DNA of 64,000 nt from Geitlerinema sp. PCC 7407 (GTDB taxonomy: Bacteria; Cyanobacteriota; Cyanobacteriia; PCC-7407): assembly GCF_000317045.1 (NCBI RefSeq), contig NC_019703.1, positions 1,352,501-1,416,500 on the forward strand, written 5' to 3'. This document shows positions 29,017 through 37,089 of this stretch, piece after piece (the first letter of the stretch is position 1; each line of letters opens with the position of its first letter). The notes under the pieces are model-generated. The model searched no databases and was not told the DNA's origin. It saw nothing but the letters and a program-made list of their open reading frames with translations. A program made the position numbers and the translations under genes.

Positions 29017-29089
29017 GCAGGCTTGACTAAGGTAGTAGAAGTTAATCGACAGTACTAGATAGTATATCTCCCGTACTCTTTTCCCAATT

Positions 29090-29815
29090 ATGGCTTCGGG
29101 TCTGAAATCCTCTACCCTGGAATTGCTCAAACGCTTCAATCGGGCGTTTCCGCAGTTCTATGAGCAGTTTGTCAGTAGCGAAATCCAGCTCCAGAATCTG
29201 AGGCTCGCCTATCAACTCTACAAAACCCAGCAAGCCGTAATTGAACTCAAACCCGAGGGCAACAAAAGCGCGCTTCAGTTTGCCTATCGAAACCAGTCCT
29301 TCCTGCTCAGCGATATTTTCGGGGTGCTGGCGGCCTATGGCCTGACCATTCACAGCCTGAGCCTGTACGGGCAGATCTACCCGCCGATGCTGGTGTTTAT
29401 CAAGCTGGTGGTCTCGCGGGGCGGCAAAGCCCTCACGGACAAAACGGCGGAAAACGTCTGTCGGGCGGTGCGAGAAGCCTTAGCCGGGCATTTCGAAGTA
29501 GAGGAAATGCTGGCTGTGGAGTTCAACCTCGATTCAGGCTTGGAGCAGGTCGAAACGGAATTTTATGTGGACCCTGTGTTTCACTTGCCCGCGCTGCTGA
29601 TTGAGGCGGATAACCAGCCGGGCCTGTTCTACAAAGTCATGTATGCCATCTGGCAAGAGGATCTGCTGGTGGTGAATGCCAACCTGCTGGTCTGGCGGGG
29701 GCGTACCCGGCTGATTTTGTATTTGCTGGGTCCCAATGAAAGCTTGATTCCGGAGTATCTGGGCCAAAAGATTGCAGAGGGGGTGCGCCAGCGCTTGCTG
29801 GGGCGGCGGGCTTAG
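29090..29815 (+). CDS. Conserved cyanobacterial protein with ACT-like domains
   Basis: A 241-residue soluble protein. The first third is helical ([21 protein letters not shown]); then two regions look like ACT repeats: [29 protein letters not shown] (about 66-95) and [35 protein letters not shown] (about 168-204), similar in style to the tail of GlnD. No nucleotidyltransferase motif is present. It may bind an amino acid or a nitrogen signal; no evidence beyond the fold pattern. The protein following 90 bases later is an alpha/beta hydrolase. Confidence 0.7.
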   Translation: MASGLKSSTLELLKRFNRAFPQFYEQFVSSEIQLQNLRLAYQLYKTQQAVIELKPEGNKSALQFAYRNQSFLLSDIFGVLAAYGLTIHSLSLYGQIYPPMLVFIKLVVSRGGKALTDKTAENVCRAVREALAGHFEVEEMLAVEFNLDSGLEQVETEFYVDPVFHLPALLIEADNQPGLFYKVMYAIWQEDLLVVNANLLVWRGRTRLILYLLGPNESLIPEYLGQKIAEGVRQRLLGRRA

Positions 29816-29905
29816 GGGCGGCCAAGAGTGCTGGAATAGAAGGCGATCGCCCGCTTCGCGTTCAGGATTTCCTACGATGGCGAGTCTTCAGGATACGATA
29901 GATCT

Positions 29906-30844
29906 ATGGCAATGATCGATATCCAGGGAGTCCACCACGCCTACGAACTTACGGCGTCTACCACTTCTCCCTCCGCCCTCGTTTTTATTCACGGTTGGCT
30001 CCTGAGCCGAAACTACTGGTCTCCGATTACTGAACGTCTTTCTCCCCACTACCAGTGTTTGGTCTATGACTTGCGGGGATTTGGGGATTCTCAGCCCGGA
30101 GCGGGTCCCCAGCTAGATAATCTGGCTTTAGAGTACTCTGTCAACGCTGAGGTGCCGCTGCTTGGCCTCTCAGGCTATTCGCCGCGCGCCTACGCCTACG
30201 AGCTGGGATTGCTGCTGGACAAGCTGAATATCCGGCGGGCCTGGCTAGTGGGGCACTCTCTGGGAGGGACGATCGCCCTGTGGGGAGCCCACCAGCTGAG
30301 CGATCGCGTTCAGGGGGTGATCTGCCTCAACGCGGGAGGCGGCATTTACCTCAAAGAAGAGTTTGAGAAATTTCGCAAAGCGGGTCAGCAAATCGTCAAG
30401 TTCCGCCCCCGCTGGTTTCAGCAACTGCCTTTTATGGACTTGATGTTTAGCCGAGCCAGCGTTGCCCAGCCAATTTCTCGCCGCTGGGGTCGCCAGCGTC
30501 TCGTGGACTTTTTGGTGGCCGACACCGCCGCTGCCCTAGGAACGCTTCTAGACTCGACTACTGAGGCCGAGGTGCACCACCTGCCGAAAATTGTCTCGCA
30601 GCTGCGACAGCCGGTGCATTTCATTGCTGGCGCAGAAGACCCGATCATGGAGCCGCAGTATGTGCGTCACCTGGCCAGCTTCCATCCCTTGTTCCAAGAA
30701 ACAGGGGTGAATGTGGTGGAAATCCCGCAGTGTGGCCACATGGCGATGATCGAGCAGCCGGATGCGGTGGCGACGGCGATTCGCGAGGTTGTGGCCTACC
30801 ACGAGGTCGAGCCTTCGATGGTGGCTGACGCTCAAGAAACGTAA
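29906..30844 (+). CDS. Alpha/beta hydrolase
   Basis: A 312-residue serine hydrolase. The oxyanion region [12 protein letters not shown] (about 27-38), the nucleophile elbow GHSLGG (about 116-121), the acid in GAEDPIMEP (about 248) and the catalytic His in [12 protein letters not shown] (about 280) are all present. A helical lid lies between about 150 and 210. No signal peptide. Substrate unknown; homologs are generic esterases or haloperoxidase-like enzymes. Its 3' end overlaps the convergent tsaD by 13 bases. Confidence 0.9.
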   Translation: MAMIDIQGVHHAYELTASTTSPSALVFIHGWLLSRNYWSPITERLSPHYQCLVYDLRGFGDSQPGAGPQLDNLALEYSVNAEVPLLGLSGYSPRAYAYELGLLLDKLNIRRAWLVGHSLGGTIALWGAHQLSDRVQGVICLNAGGGIYLKEEFEKFRKAGQQIVKFRPRWFQQLPFMDLMFSRASVAQPISRRWGRQRLVDFLVADTAAALGTLLDSTTEAEVHHLPKIVSQLRQPVHFIAGAEDPIMEPQYVRHLASFHPLFQETGVNVVEIPQCGHMAMIEQPDAVATAIREVVAYHEVEPSMVADAQET

Positions 30845-31872
30845 AGCTGCATCACCTCGGCGATCGACAGGCGCGACTGAGCGCCCAGGCTGAGGGACGA
30901 TCGGTGTCCCCGCTGGAGGTGATCTGCGGCGGCACAGGCGATCATGGCTGCGTTATCGGTACAGAAGCCCATGGGTGGGAACAAGACGCGAATGCCCCGC
31001 GCTGCGGCCGCCTCCTGGAGGTGTTGCCGCAGGCCGCTGTTGGCCGCGACGCCCCCGCCGACGGCGATGGTGCTGAGCCCAAAGTCTTGGGCGCAGGCGA
31101 TCGCCCGCTTGGTGAGCGATCGCGCCACCGTCCGCTGGAAACTCGCCGCCAAATCTGCCACGGGCAGCGGGCCCTCGTCCTGGAGCTTTTGGGTCAGGCG
31201 CAGCACCGCTGTCTTGAGGCCGCTAAAGCTGGAGTCGTAGGGATGGTATCCCCCCTCCGGCAGCGAAATTTGGCCCTCCGGCAGCGGAAAAGCTCGCGGA
31301 TCGCCCTCCTTGGCCAACCGGTCAATCACAGGCCCGCCGGGATAGCCCAGCTTCAGCAGACGCGCCACCTTATCAAAAGCTTCCCCGGCCGCATCATCCC
31401 GCGTTTGGCCGAGCTGAGTGTAGACGCCACAGTCCTTGACGTGGATCAAGCTAGTGTGGCCGCCCGAGACCAAGAGACAGAGAAACGGCGGCTCTAGGGT
31501 CGGTTCTGTGAGATAGGATGCATAAATGTGCCCCTCCAGGTGATGAACGCCAATAAATGGCTTGTTATGAACCATGGAGAGAGTTTTGGCGGCGGTCAGG
31601 CCCACCAAGAGGGCACCCACCAGGCCGGGCGCGCAGGTGGCGGCGATCCCATCAATGTCGGACCAGCCTAGCCCCGCCTCTTGAAACGCTTGGGCGATCG
31701 CCGGATTGATCAGCTCCACGTGCCGCCGAGAGGCCACCTCCGGCACCACCCCACCGTAGGGTTGATGCACCGCGATCTGAGATGAGACAACATTACTGCA
31801 AACGCTGCGATCGCGAACGATCGCCACCGATGTCTCATCACAGCTAGTTTCAAGAGCTAAAACAGTCGCCAT
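30832..31872 (-). CDS. tsaD: tRNA N6-threonylcarbamoyladenosine transferase TsaD
   Basis: A 346-residue ASKHA-fold enzyme that transfers the threonylcarbamoyl group to A37 of ANN-decoding tRNAs, together with TsaB and TsaE. The start [16 protein letters not shown], the metal-binding [12 protein letters not shown] (about 110-121), [10 protein letters not shown] and [12 protein letters not shown] are diagnostic. It is divergent from psaF. The 13-base tail overlap with the hydrolase gene is unusual but both ends are supported by family lengths. Confidence 0.96.
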   Translation of the reverse strand: MATVLALETSCDETSVAIVRDRSVCSNVVSSQIAVHQPYGGVVPEVASRRHVELINPAIAQAFQEAGLGWSDIDGIAATCAPGLVGALLVGLTAAKTLSMVHNKPFIGVHHLEGHIYASYLTEPTLEPPFLCLLVSGGHTSLIHVKDCGVYTQLGQTRDDAAGEAFDKVARLLKLGYPGGPVIDRLAKEGDPRAFPLPEGQISLPEGGYHPYDSSFSGLKTAVLRLTQKLQDEGPLPVADLAASFQRTVARSLTKRAIACAQDFGLSTIAVGGGVAANSGLRQHLQEAAAARGIRVLFPPMGFCTDNAAMIACAAADHLQRGHRSSLSLGAQSRLSIAEVMQLYVS

Positions 31873-31919
31873 TCAAAAATTACGTTTTCAATTAATAAAC
31901 TACGTTGAAAAACTTAAAC

Positions 31920-31937
31920 TTTACTGAGTTTACTTAG
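31920..31937 (+). promoter_or_regulatory. Direct repeat upstream of psaF (HLR1-like)
   Basis: TTTACTGAG and TTTACTTAG are tandem 9-mers about 200 bases before psaF. HLR1 sites bound by RpaB at photosystem I promoters are tandem TTACA-type repeats with a period of ten. This match has the right style but a period of nine and T in place of A, so it is only a candidate. Confidence 0.3.
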
Positions 31938-32017
31938 AAGAGTATGATTGCTTCCTAGTACACCCCATTGGCTGCTCCCATGGGACTCCCAGGCTGATAA
32001 ACTATTCAGCTTAAGCT

Positions 32018-32033
32018 ATGTAAATGATTACAT
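32018..32033. promoter_or_regulatory. Inverted repeat ATGTAA-N4-TTACAT upstream of psaF
   Basis: Perfect 6-bp arms, 104 bases before the start codon. TTACAT followed by TT also resembles half an HLR1 site. It is not an NtcA box, which needs GTA-N8-TAC (spacing here is six). Confidence 0.3.
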
Positions 32034-32136
32034 TTAGCATAGCAAAAGTGTGTTAGTAAAATCAGTTTGGTTTGCCATTGCAGCCACTTCATTTGTACAA
32101 CAAACTTTGTGTTTCGTAATAAAGGGAAACAATTCT

Positions 32137-32622
32137 ATGCGGCGATTGTTTGCTCTCGTTCTAGTCGTTTTCCTCTGGATCGGGTTTGCGCCGCCCGCTT
32201 CGGCTGACGTGGCCGGACTGACCCCCTGTGGTGACTCCCCTGCCTTCCTTCAGCGGGCCAAAAACGCAACCACTCCAGGAGCCAAAGCGCGGTTCGAGCG
32301 TTATGCAGAGTCTCAGGTCCTCTGTGGCCCCGAAGGCCTGCCCCACCTCATCGTTGATGGTCGCCTCGACCACGCAGGTGAGTTTCTGATTCCGGGACTC
32401 CTGTTCCTCTACATTGCAGGTTGGATCGGCTGGGCTGGCCGTTCCTACATCATCGCCATTCGCAAGGAAGGCAACCCTGAAGAGAAGGAAATCATCATCG
32501 ATATTCCTCTGGCTCTGAAGCTTTCCCTCGCTGCTCTGGCGTGGCCTGCTACCGCTCTCAAAGAGATCCTCTCTGGCGAGATTGCGGCGAAGAACGAAGA
32601 AATCACCGTTTCTCCTCGCTAG
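32137..32622 (+). CDS. psaF: Photosystem I subunit III (PsaF)
   Basis: PsaF is a PSI core subunit with a lumenal N-terminal domain. ATG 32137, preceded by AAAGGGAAA, gives 161 residues with a cleavable signal ([22 protein letters not shown]). The mature part begins [14 protein letters not shown]; two cysteines ([20 protein letters not shown]) form the family's lumenal disulfide. A membrane span follows near 90-110 ([20 protein letters not shown]) and a hydrophobic C-terminal segment ends it. psaJ starts 49 bases later. Confidence 0.97.
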   Translation: MRRLFALVLVVFLWIGFAPPASADVAGLTPCGDSPAFLQRAKNATTPGAKARFERYAESQVLCGPEGLPHLIVDGRLDHAGEFLIPGLLFLYIAGWIGWAGRSYIIAIRKEGNPEEKEIIIDIPLALKLSLAALAWPATALKEILSGEIAAKNEEITVSPR

Positions 32623-32671
32623 TTTGGCGAGCTGAACCGACCCATTTCCGAACTTTTGGAGGAATTATTCC

Positions 32672-32800
32672 ATGGATGGCTTGCTGAGATATCTATCGAG
32701 CGCGCCGGTTGCTGGAACCATCGTGGTGTTTATCGCCGCCGGGATCCTGATTGAGTTCAATCGTTTCTTCCCTGACTTGCTCTTCCACCCCATGCCCTAG
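32672..32800 (+). CDS. psaJ: Photosystem I subunit IX (PsaJ)
   Basis: A 42-residue single-span PSI subunit found by reading the gap between psaF and psaL. It starts [18 protein letters not shown], has one membrane helix (about 10-28) and ends [12 protein letters not shown], the family pattern. The ribosome site TTGGAGGAA lies just upstream. PsaJ stabilises PsaF in the complex. Confidence 0.96.
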   Translation: MDGLLRYLSSAPVAGTIVVFIAAGILIEFNRFFPDLLFHPMP

Positions 32801-32854
32801 GCCTGGGTGTTTTCTGTCTTTGCTTGCAAGTGTTTGGACTGGAGATAAACTGAC

Positions 32855-33337
32855 ATGACGATTGATGTTGTCAAGCCCGCTGGTGATCCCCAGGTTGGTC
32901 ATCTGGCCACCCCCATCAGCGCTTCTGGCTTCACCAAAGCCCTCATCAATAACCTGCCTGCTTACCGGGCTGGCCTTTCGCCCAACCGTCGGGGTCTAGA
33001 AGTTGGCATGGCCCACGGCTACCTGCTGTTTGGCCCCTTTGCGCTCCTGGGACCGCTGCGGGACTCTGATGTGCCCTACCTGGCTGGTTTGCTGGGCGCG
33101 ATCGGCTTGGTGGTGATCCTCACCATCTGCCTGTCGCTGTACGGCAGCGTTGGCGTGGGCAAGCCCATCGCCACCGTGACCACCCCCAATCCCCCGGCGG
33201 ATCTGGGCAGCAGCGAAGGCTGGAGCGAGTTTGCGAGCGGCTTCTTGATCGGCGGCATCGGCGGTGCGCTGTTTGCGTATGCCTTGACCGCGAACTTGGG
33301 TCTGCTGCAAAACATCTCTGGCAACCTATTTAACTAA
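32855..33337 (+). CDS. psaL: Photosystem I subunit XI (PsaL)
   Basis: A 160-residue membrane subunit that mediates PSI oligomer contacts. Diagnostic features are the N-terminal [18 protein letters not shown], the chlorophyll-region [30 protein letters not shown], and membrane helices near 55-75, 77-98 and 125-150. The order psaF-psaJ-psaL differs from species with psaL-psaI together, and I find no psaI ORF after it. Confidence 0.97.
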   Translation: MTIDVVKPAGDPQVGHLATPISASGFTKALINNLPAYRAGLSPNRRGLEVGMAHGYLLFGPFALLGPLRDSDVPYLAGLLGAIGLVVILTICLSLYGSVGVGKPIATVTTPNPPADLGSSEGWSEFASGFLIGGIGGALFAYALTANLGLLQNISGNLFN

Positions 33338-33501
33338 CGTTTGAATTTTGTGGCGGCTCAAGGCTCCAGATTTTGGCGTTTGGGCTGCTTTTGATCTCCG
33401 GTCCTACCGTGACTGGCGATCGCGCTTTTGAGCTAACAAATACCGGTTCAAAGCACCTTGGCTTAATAACGTACGCTAGCGTGTCTTACTAAGCACAAAA
33501 G

Positions 33502-33532
33502 TCGGGGCTCCCTTGGGTGAAGGGAGCCCCGA
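33502..33532. terminator. Hairpin between psaL and gmk
   Basis: A perfect 13-bp stem TCGGGGCTCCCTT / AAGGGAGCCCCGA with loop GGGTG. The minus strand continues with CTTTTGTG, so it probably ends gmk and blocks read-through in both directions. Confidence 0.8.
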
Positions 33533-33606
33533 ACTCTAGGTGGGGTGCTGAATTGTCGCTAGACGCCCAAAACCGTCGGCACAAGGGCATTCTGGCGATG
33601 CTGACC

Positions 33607-34203
33607 CTAGGTCGCCGCTAGATCAGGCTCGCGGCAGTTTGAGTTAAACAGCGCGGCCTCGAGCTCGGCTAGAGCTTGGTCAAAATCATCATTGACGATC
33701 TGAATATCGAATTCGTCTGCCGCTTCAATTTCTTCCTGGGCCCGAGCCAGTCGCCGGACGATGGCGCTTTCGGAATCCTGGCCGCGGCCGCGAATGCGCG
33801 TCTCTAGCTCATCCACGGATGGCGGCAAAATGAAGACCTGGATCGCTTCGGGGAAGGTCTGACGAACTTGGCGCGCGCCTTCAAGCTCGATCTCGAGGAT
33901 GACTGAGCGACCCTGGCGAATCTGCTCAAGCACTGGCTGGCGCGGGGTGCCATAGTAGTTGCCCGCAAATTCGGCCCATTCGAGGAGCTCGCCTTCGGCG
34001 GCCATGCGCTCGAAAGCAGACCGCTCAACAAAGTAGTAGTGTTTGCCATCGACCTCGCCCGGCCTCGGAGCGCGAGTGGTTGCAGACACTGAGAAGTACA
34101 AATCTGGATGAGACCGGAGGAGGACCCGCAGCAGAGTTCCTTTGCCGACGCCGCTCGGTCCTGTGAAAACAATGAGTTTGCCGTGTCCCATGCGCTCTTC
34201 CAT
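33607..34203 (-). CDS. gmk: Guanylate kinase
   Basis: Phosphorylates GMP to GDP. From ATG 34203 ([13 protein letters not shown]) the protein has 198 residues; ATG 34191 is an alternative. The P-loop [13 protein letters not shown], the GMP-binding [22 protein letters not shown] and the [14 protein letters not shown]-like segment ([13 protein letters not shown]) are intact. It lies 124 bases downstream of remA in the same direction, a pairing also found in Bacillus. Confidence 0.96.
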   Translation of the reverse strand: MEERMGHGKLIVFTGPSGVGKGTLLRVLLRSHPDLYFSVSATTRAPRPGEVDGKHYYFVERSAFERMAAEGELLEWAEFAGNYYGTPRQPVLEQIRQGRSVILEIELEGARQVRQTFPEAIQVFILPPSVDELETRIRGRGQDSESAIVRRLARAQEEIEAADEFDIQIVNDDFDQALAELEAALFNSNCREPDLAAT

Positions 34204-34327
34204 TGGATGCTTGGTTGCCAGTCCATCCAGTCTATCGTTTGATGGCGTCGCGCAAATTGCGGGAATCACAGAGGTTCGGGCTCGGAAATGACACGGCGCT
34301 TAGGGGGATCGGCAGCTTGGTGGAGGA

Positions 34328-34594
34328 TTAGTCTTCTGCGTGCTGACCGTCTTTGCTGATCACAAAGCGGTTGGCGACGGTCTCGGGCTGGATGGCAGAG
34401 AGCACGATGTGGCCGGAGTCGGTGACGATGACGGCGCGGGTACGGCGGCCGTAGGTGGCGTCGATGAGCTGACCGCGATCGCGGGCGTCGGTGATGATGC
34501 GCTTGATGGGGGCGGACTCCGGGCTGACGATGGCAACGACCCGACTGGCCGAAACGATATTCCCGAAGCCGATATTAATGAGCTTAATGTCCAT
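34328..34594 (-). CDS. remA: RemA-like protein (DUF370)
   Basis: An 88-residue protein starting [29 protein letters not shown], with [48 protein letters not shown] following; both stretches are diagnostic of the RemA/DUF370 family. In Bacillus, RemA is a DNA-binding activator of matrix genes that forms ring-like assemblies. The basic patch TYGRRTR is retained. The longer frame to 34711 has no family match and is rejected. The order remA-gmk matches Firmicutes. Confidence 0.93.
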   Translation of the reverse strand: MDIKLINIGFGNIVSASRVVAIVSPESAPIKRIITDARDRGQLIDATYGRRTRAVIVTDSGHIVLSAIQPETVANRFVISKDGQHAED

Positions 34595-35077
34595 AGGAGG
34601 GCAACACTTTAACTGTGCAAAGCACTTGTAAGAGTTTGTGTCAAATGATTTGCTTTCATGGTATCGACAAAAAATCTGGCTAACAAGGCTGAAATCTTGC
34701 AAAAACAGCATTTTCAGCGTTCTAAGGCCATTTTTCTAACTTTTGGTAGAGATCTGAGATGAACCCTCCTTTGGGCGGGTGGGTAATGGGCGATCGCCTG
34801 CTTCGGAGATTTCCTGGCAAGTGGTTGAGGCGCGATATTTTTTGTCAAGATGAAGCGAGATTGGCTCGGGCTCAGTCGTGGAAACTTGAAAATGAGTCTG
34901 TTCGGAGGACTAGAGTGTCCTGCCAGAGCGATAATCGATTGCGGCTTCCCGAACAATCCTAGACCTAAAAAATCGCGCTGCTAGAAAAATGATGGCAGCG
35001 TGCGAGGGTTTGTTCCGCGATCGCCTAGGTTCAGGCCTAGGTCGTTGGGCTTTGTTTTTTTGGATGGCGACTAGATT
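34595..35077. other. Divergent region remA / NFACT gene
   Basis: 483 bases holding both promoters. A frame at 34759-34962 has no family features and is not called. CCTAGG occurs twice at about 35027-35041 as a short palindrome repeat. Nothing else stands out. Confidence 0.4.
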
Positions 35078-36817
35078 GTGCAACCGGTTGACTTTACGAC
35101 TCTCACTGCGGCGTGTCACGAGATTCGCGATCGCTGGCTGCCGGCTCGCCTAGAGCAGGTCTATCAGCGCGATCGCCACACGGTGCAGCTGGCGCTGCGA
35201 ACCCTGAGCGGGCGGGGTTGGCTGACGGTGTCTTGGCATCCCCAGGCGGCGCGGGTGTGCCTGGAGAGCCCGCCGCCCCGAACCCCAGACACCTTCACCT
35301 TTAGCCAGCAGCTGCGGCACCAGGTGGGGGGGCTGGCGCTGGTGGCGATCGCCAATCCCGCGCCCTGGGAGCGAGTGCTGGACCTCCAGTTTGCCCAGCG
35401 GCCCGGAGACGCGCCCCTTGCGCACCTCTACGTCGAGATCATGGGCAAGCGCAGCAACGTGATTTTGGTGAACCAGGAGGGACTCATTGTCACGGCGGCC
35501 TATCAGGTGAGCCCGCAGCAGTCCAGCGTGCGCCCGGTCCAGACCGGTCAGCCCTACGAAGCGCCGCCGCGCCTGACCGATCCGATGCCCAACCTGGAGG
35601 AATCCCCAGAGCGCTGGCGAGAGCGCATTGCGCTGATTCCGGGGCCGGTGGGCCGCAATCTCCTCCGGGCCTACCAGGGCCTGAGTTCGGCGCTGGTGGC
35701 CAGCATGGTTCACCAGGCAGGCCTCGACCCAGACCAGTCTACCGAGGCCCTGGCCCCCGCCGACTGGGATCGCCTGTTTCAGCAGTGGCTGGGCTGGCTA
35801 AAGTGTCTAGAAACAGGGACTTTTTTGCCGGGCTGGACGGCGACGGGCTACACGGTGATGGGCTGGCAGGCGATCGCCCCGGTGGACAGCGTCCAGCACC
35901 TGCTCCAGCGCTACTACGGCGATCGGCTCAACCAGCAGGTCTTCCAGGCCCTGCGCCACCAGATCAGCCAGCGCCTCAAGGTCGTGCTGGCCAAGCTCGG
36001 CACCAAGCGCCAAACCTTTGAGGATCGTCTGGCGCAGTCGGACGGTGCGGATACGTTTCGGGCTCAGGCGGATCTGCTGATGGCCCACCTCCACGAGTGG
36101 ACTCCCGGCCTAAAGGCGATCGCCCTGGCAGATTTTGAGACGGGGGAGCCGGTCACTATTCCCCTAGACCCTGAGAAAAATGCCGTCCAAAACGCCCAGG
36201 CACTCTATAAAAAGCACCAGAAACTGCGGCGTGCCCGAGCGGCAGTGGAGCCCCTGCTGGCGGAGGTGTACGCAGAAATCGCCTATCTAGAAGAAGTCGA
36301 AACGGCGATCGCCCAAATCGAGAGCTATGCCAGCGCCGCCGATCTGCAAGCCCTGGAGGAGATTCGCGAAGAGCTGATCCAGCAAGGCTACATGGCCGAT
36401 ACGGAATACCGCAGCCGCACCGATGGGGGCGAGGGGACGGACTACCACCGCTACACGACGCCCAGCGGCTGCGAAGTGCTCGTGGGCCGCAACAATCGCC
36501 AGAACGATCAGCTGACCTTTCGGGTGGCGGGGGACTATGACCTGTGGTTTCACACCCAGGAAATTCCTGGGAGCCACGTGCTGCTGCGCCTAGAGCCAGG
36601 AACCTCGCCCGAGGAGGCGGACCTCCAGTTTGTGGCGGATGTGGCCGCCTACCACAGCCGCGCCCGCCAAAGCGACCAAGCGCCGGTGGTCTACACCGAG
36701 CCGAAAAATGTCTACAAGCCTAGGGGCGCCAAGCCGGGAACGGTAATCTACAAGCGGGAGCGCATTCTGTGGGGGCGATCGCAGATCGGCGCGACCTATG
36801 AGCGGCGATCGCCCTAG
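35078..36817 (+). CDS. NFACT family protein (RqcH / fibronectin-binding-protein A homolog)
   Basis: A 579-residue protein with an NFACT-N domain (about 1-200; QPVDFTTLTAACHEIRDRWLPARLEQVYQ at its start), a helical/coiled-coil middle (about 260-440) and an NFACT-R (DUF814) domain (about 455-570) with DYDLWFHTQEIPGSHVLLRL and ADVAAYHSRARQSDQAPVVYT. Bacterial RqcH binds stalled 50S-peptidyl-tRNA and adds Ala tails. The start is GTG. The region corresponding to the Asp-Arg pair of active RqcH may be WERVLD (Glu-Arg), so tailing activity is uncertain. Confidence 0.9.
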   Translation: MQPVDFTTLTAACHEIRDRWLPARLEQVYQRDRHTVQLALRTLSGRGWLTVSWHPQAARVCLESPPPRTPDTFTFSQQLRHQVGGLALVAIANPAPWERVLDLQFAQRPGDAPLAHLYVEIMGKRSNVILVNQEGLIVTAAYQVSPQQSSVRPVQTGQPYEAPPRLTDPMPNLEESPERWRERIALIPGPVGRNLLRAYQGLSSALVASMVHQAGLDPDQSTEALAPADWDRLFQQWLGWLKCLETGTFLPGWTATGYTVMGWQAIAPVDSVQHLLQRYYGDRLNQQVFQALRHQISQRLKVVLAKLGTKRQTFEDRLAQSDGADTFRAQADLLMAHLHEWTPGLKAIALADFETGEPVTIPLDPEKNAVQNAQALYKKHQKLRRARAAVEPLLAEVYAEIAYLEEVETAIAQIESYASAADLQALEEIREELIQQGYMADTEYRSRTDGGEGTDYHRYTTPSGCEVLVGRNNRQNDQLTFRVAGDYDLWFHTQEIPGSHVLLRLEPGTSPEEADLQFVADVAAYHSRARQSDQAPVVYTEPKNVYKPRGAKPGTVIYKRERILWGRSQIGATYERRSP

Positions 36818-36918
36818 TGCTTTTCCTCGTTTTGGGGACGCTGGGGTGATTAGCAGCGGTTATTGGAGGAACCTGGTTTCGGCGTGAAGTTTTATAAAGA
36901 AAAAATCGTGTCCGTTGT

Positions 36919-36924
36919 TACAAT
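36919..36924 (+). promoter_or_regulatory. -10-like box before the 24-codon ORF
   Basis: TACAAT, 22 bases before ATG 36947. No consensus -35 box is seen. Confidence 0.3.
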
Positions 36925-36946
36925 GAGCCACAGAAAGGGATTAATA

Positions 36947-37021
36947 ATGACGAAGCCCACTGCAAACTGGGAATGCGCAGACCGGGTCTTCCTCCCCTGT
37001 TCGAGTATCACAACGAATTAA
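36947..37021 (+). CDS. Possible 24-residue protein or sRNA with internal ORF
   Basis: ATG 36947 opens 24 codons (MTKPTANWECADRVFLPCSS then ITTN) ending in TAA. AAAGGGA sits seven bases before the ATG, a -10-like box lies upstream, and a strong terminator starts 11 bases after the stop. The whole unit of about 130 bases is therefore a free-standing short transcript between two unrelated genes. The peptide has two Cys and two aromatic residues but no membrane segment. I do not recognise it. The transcript could equally be a small RNA: its TTCCTCCCC (36989-36997) could pair with ribosome sites. Confidence 0.4.
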   Translation: MTKPTANWECADRVFLPCSSITTN

Positions 37022-37032
37022 ATAGGTAAAAT

Positions 37033-37059
37033 GCCAGCCCCTCGAAGGCTGGCTTTTTT
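37033..37059 (+). terminator. Rho-independent terminator
   Basis: A 7-bp stem GCCAGCC / GGCTGGC with loop CCTCGAA is followed by TTTTTT. It ends the short transcript that includes the 24-codon ORF. Confidence 0.88.
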
Positions 37060-37089
37060 GTCTTTGGGTGCTGGGCGCTGGGGGCTGGG

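Noticed and set aside
33338-33500. psaI after psaL
   Set aside because: No frame encodes the short hydrophobic psaI pattern; the gap holds only a hairpin and HIP1.
34759-34962. 67-residue ORF between remA and the NFACT gene
   Set aside because: Low-complexity composition, no ribosome site, lies in a divergent promoter region.
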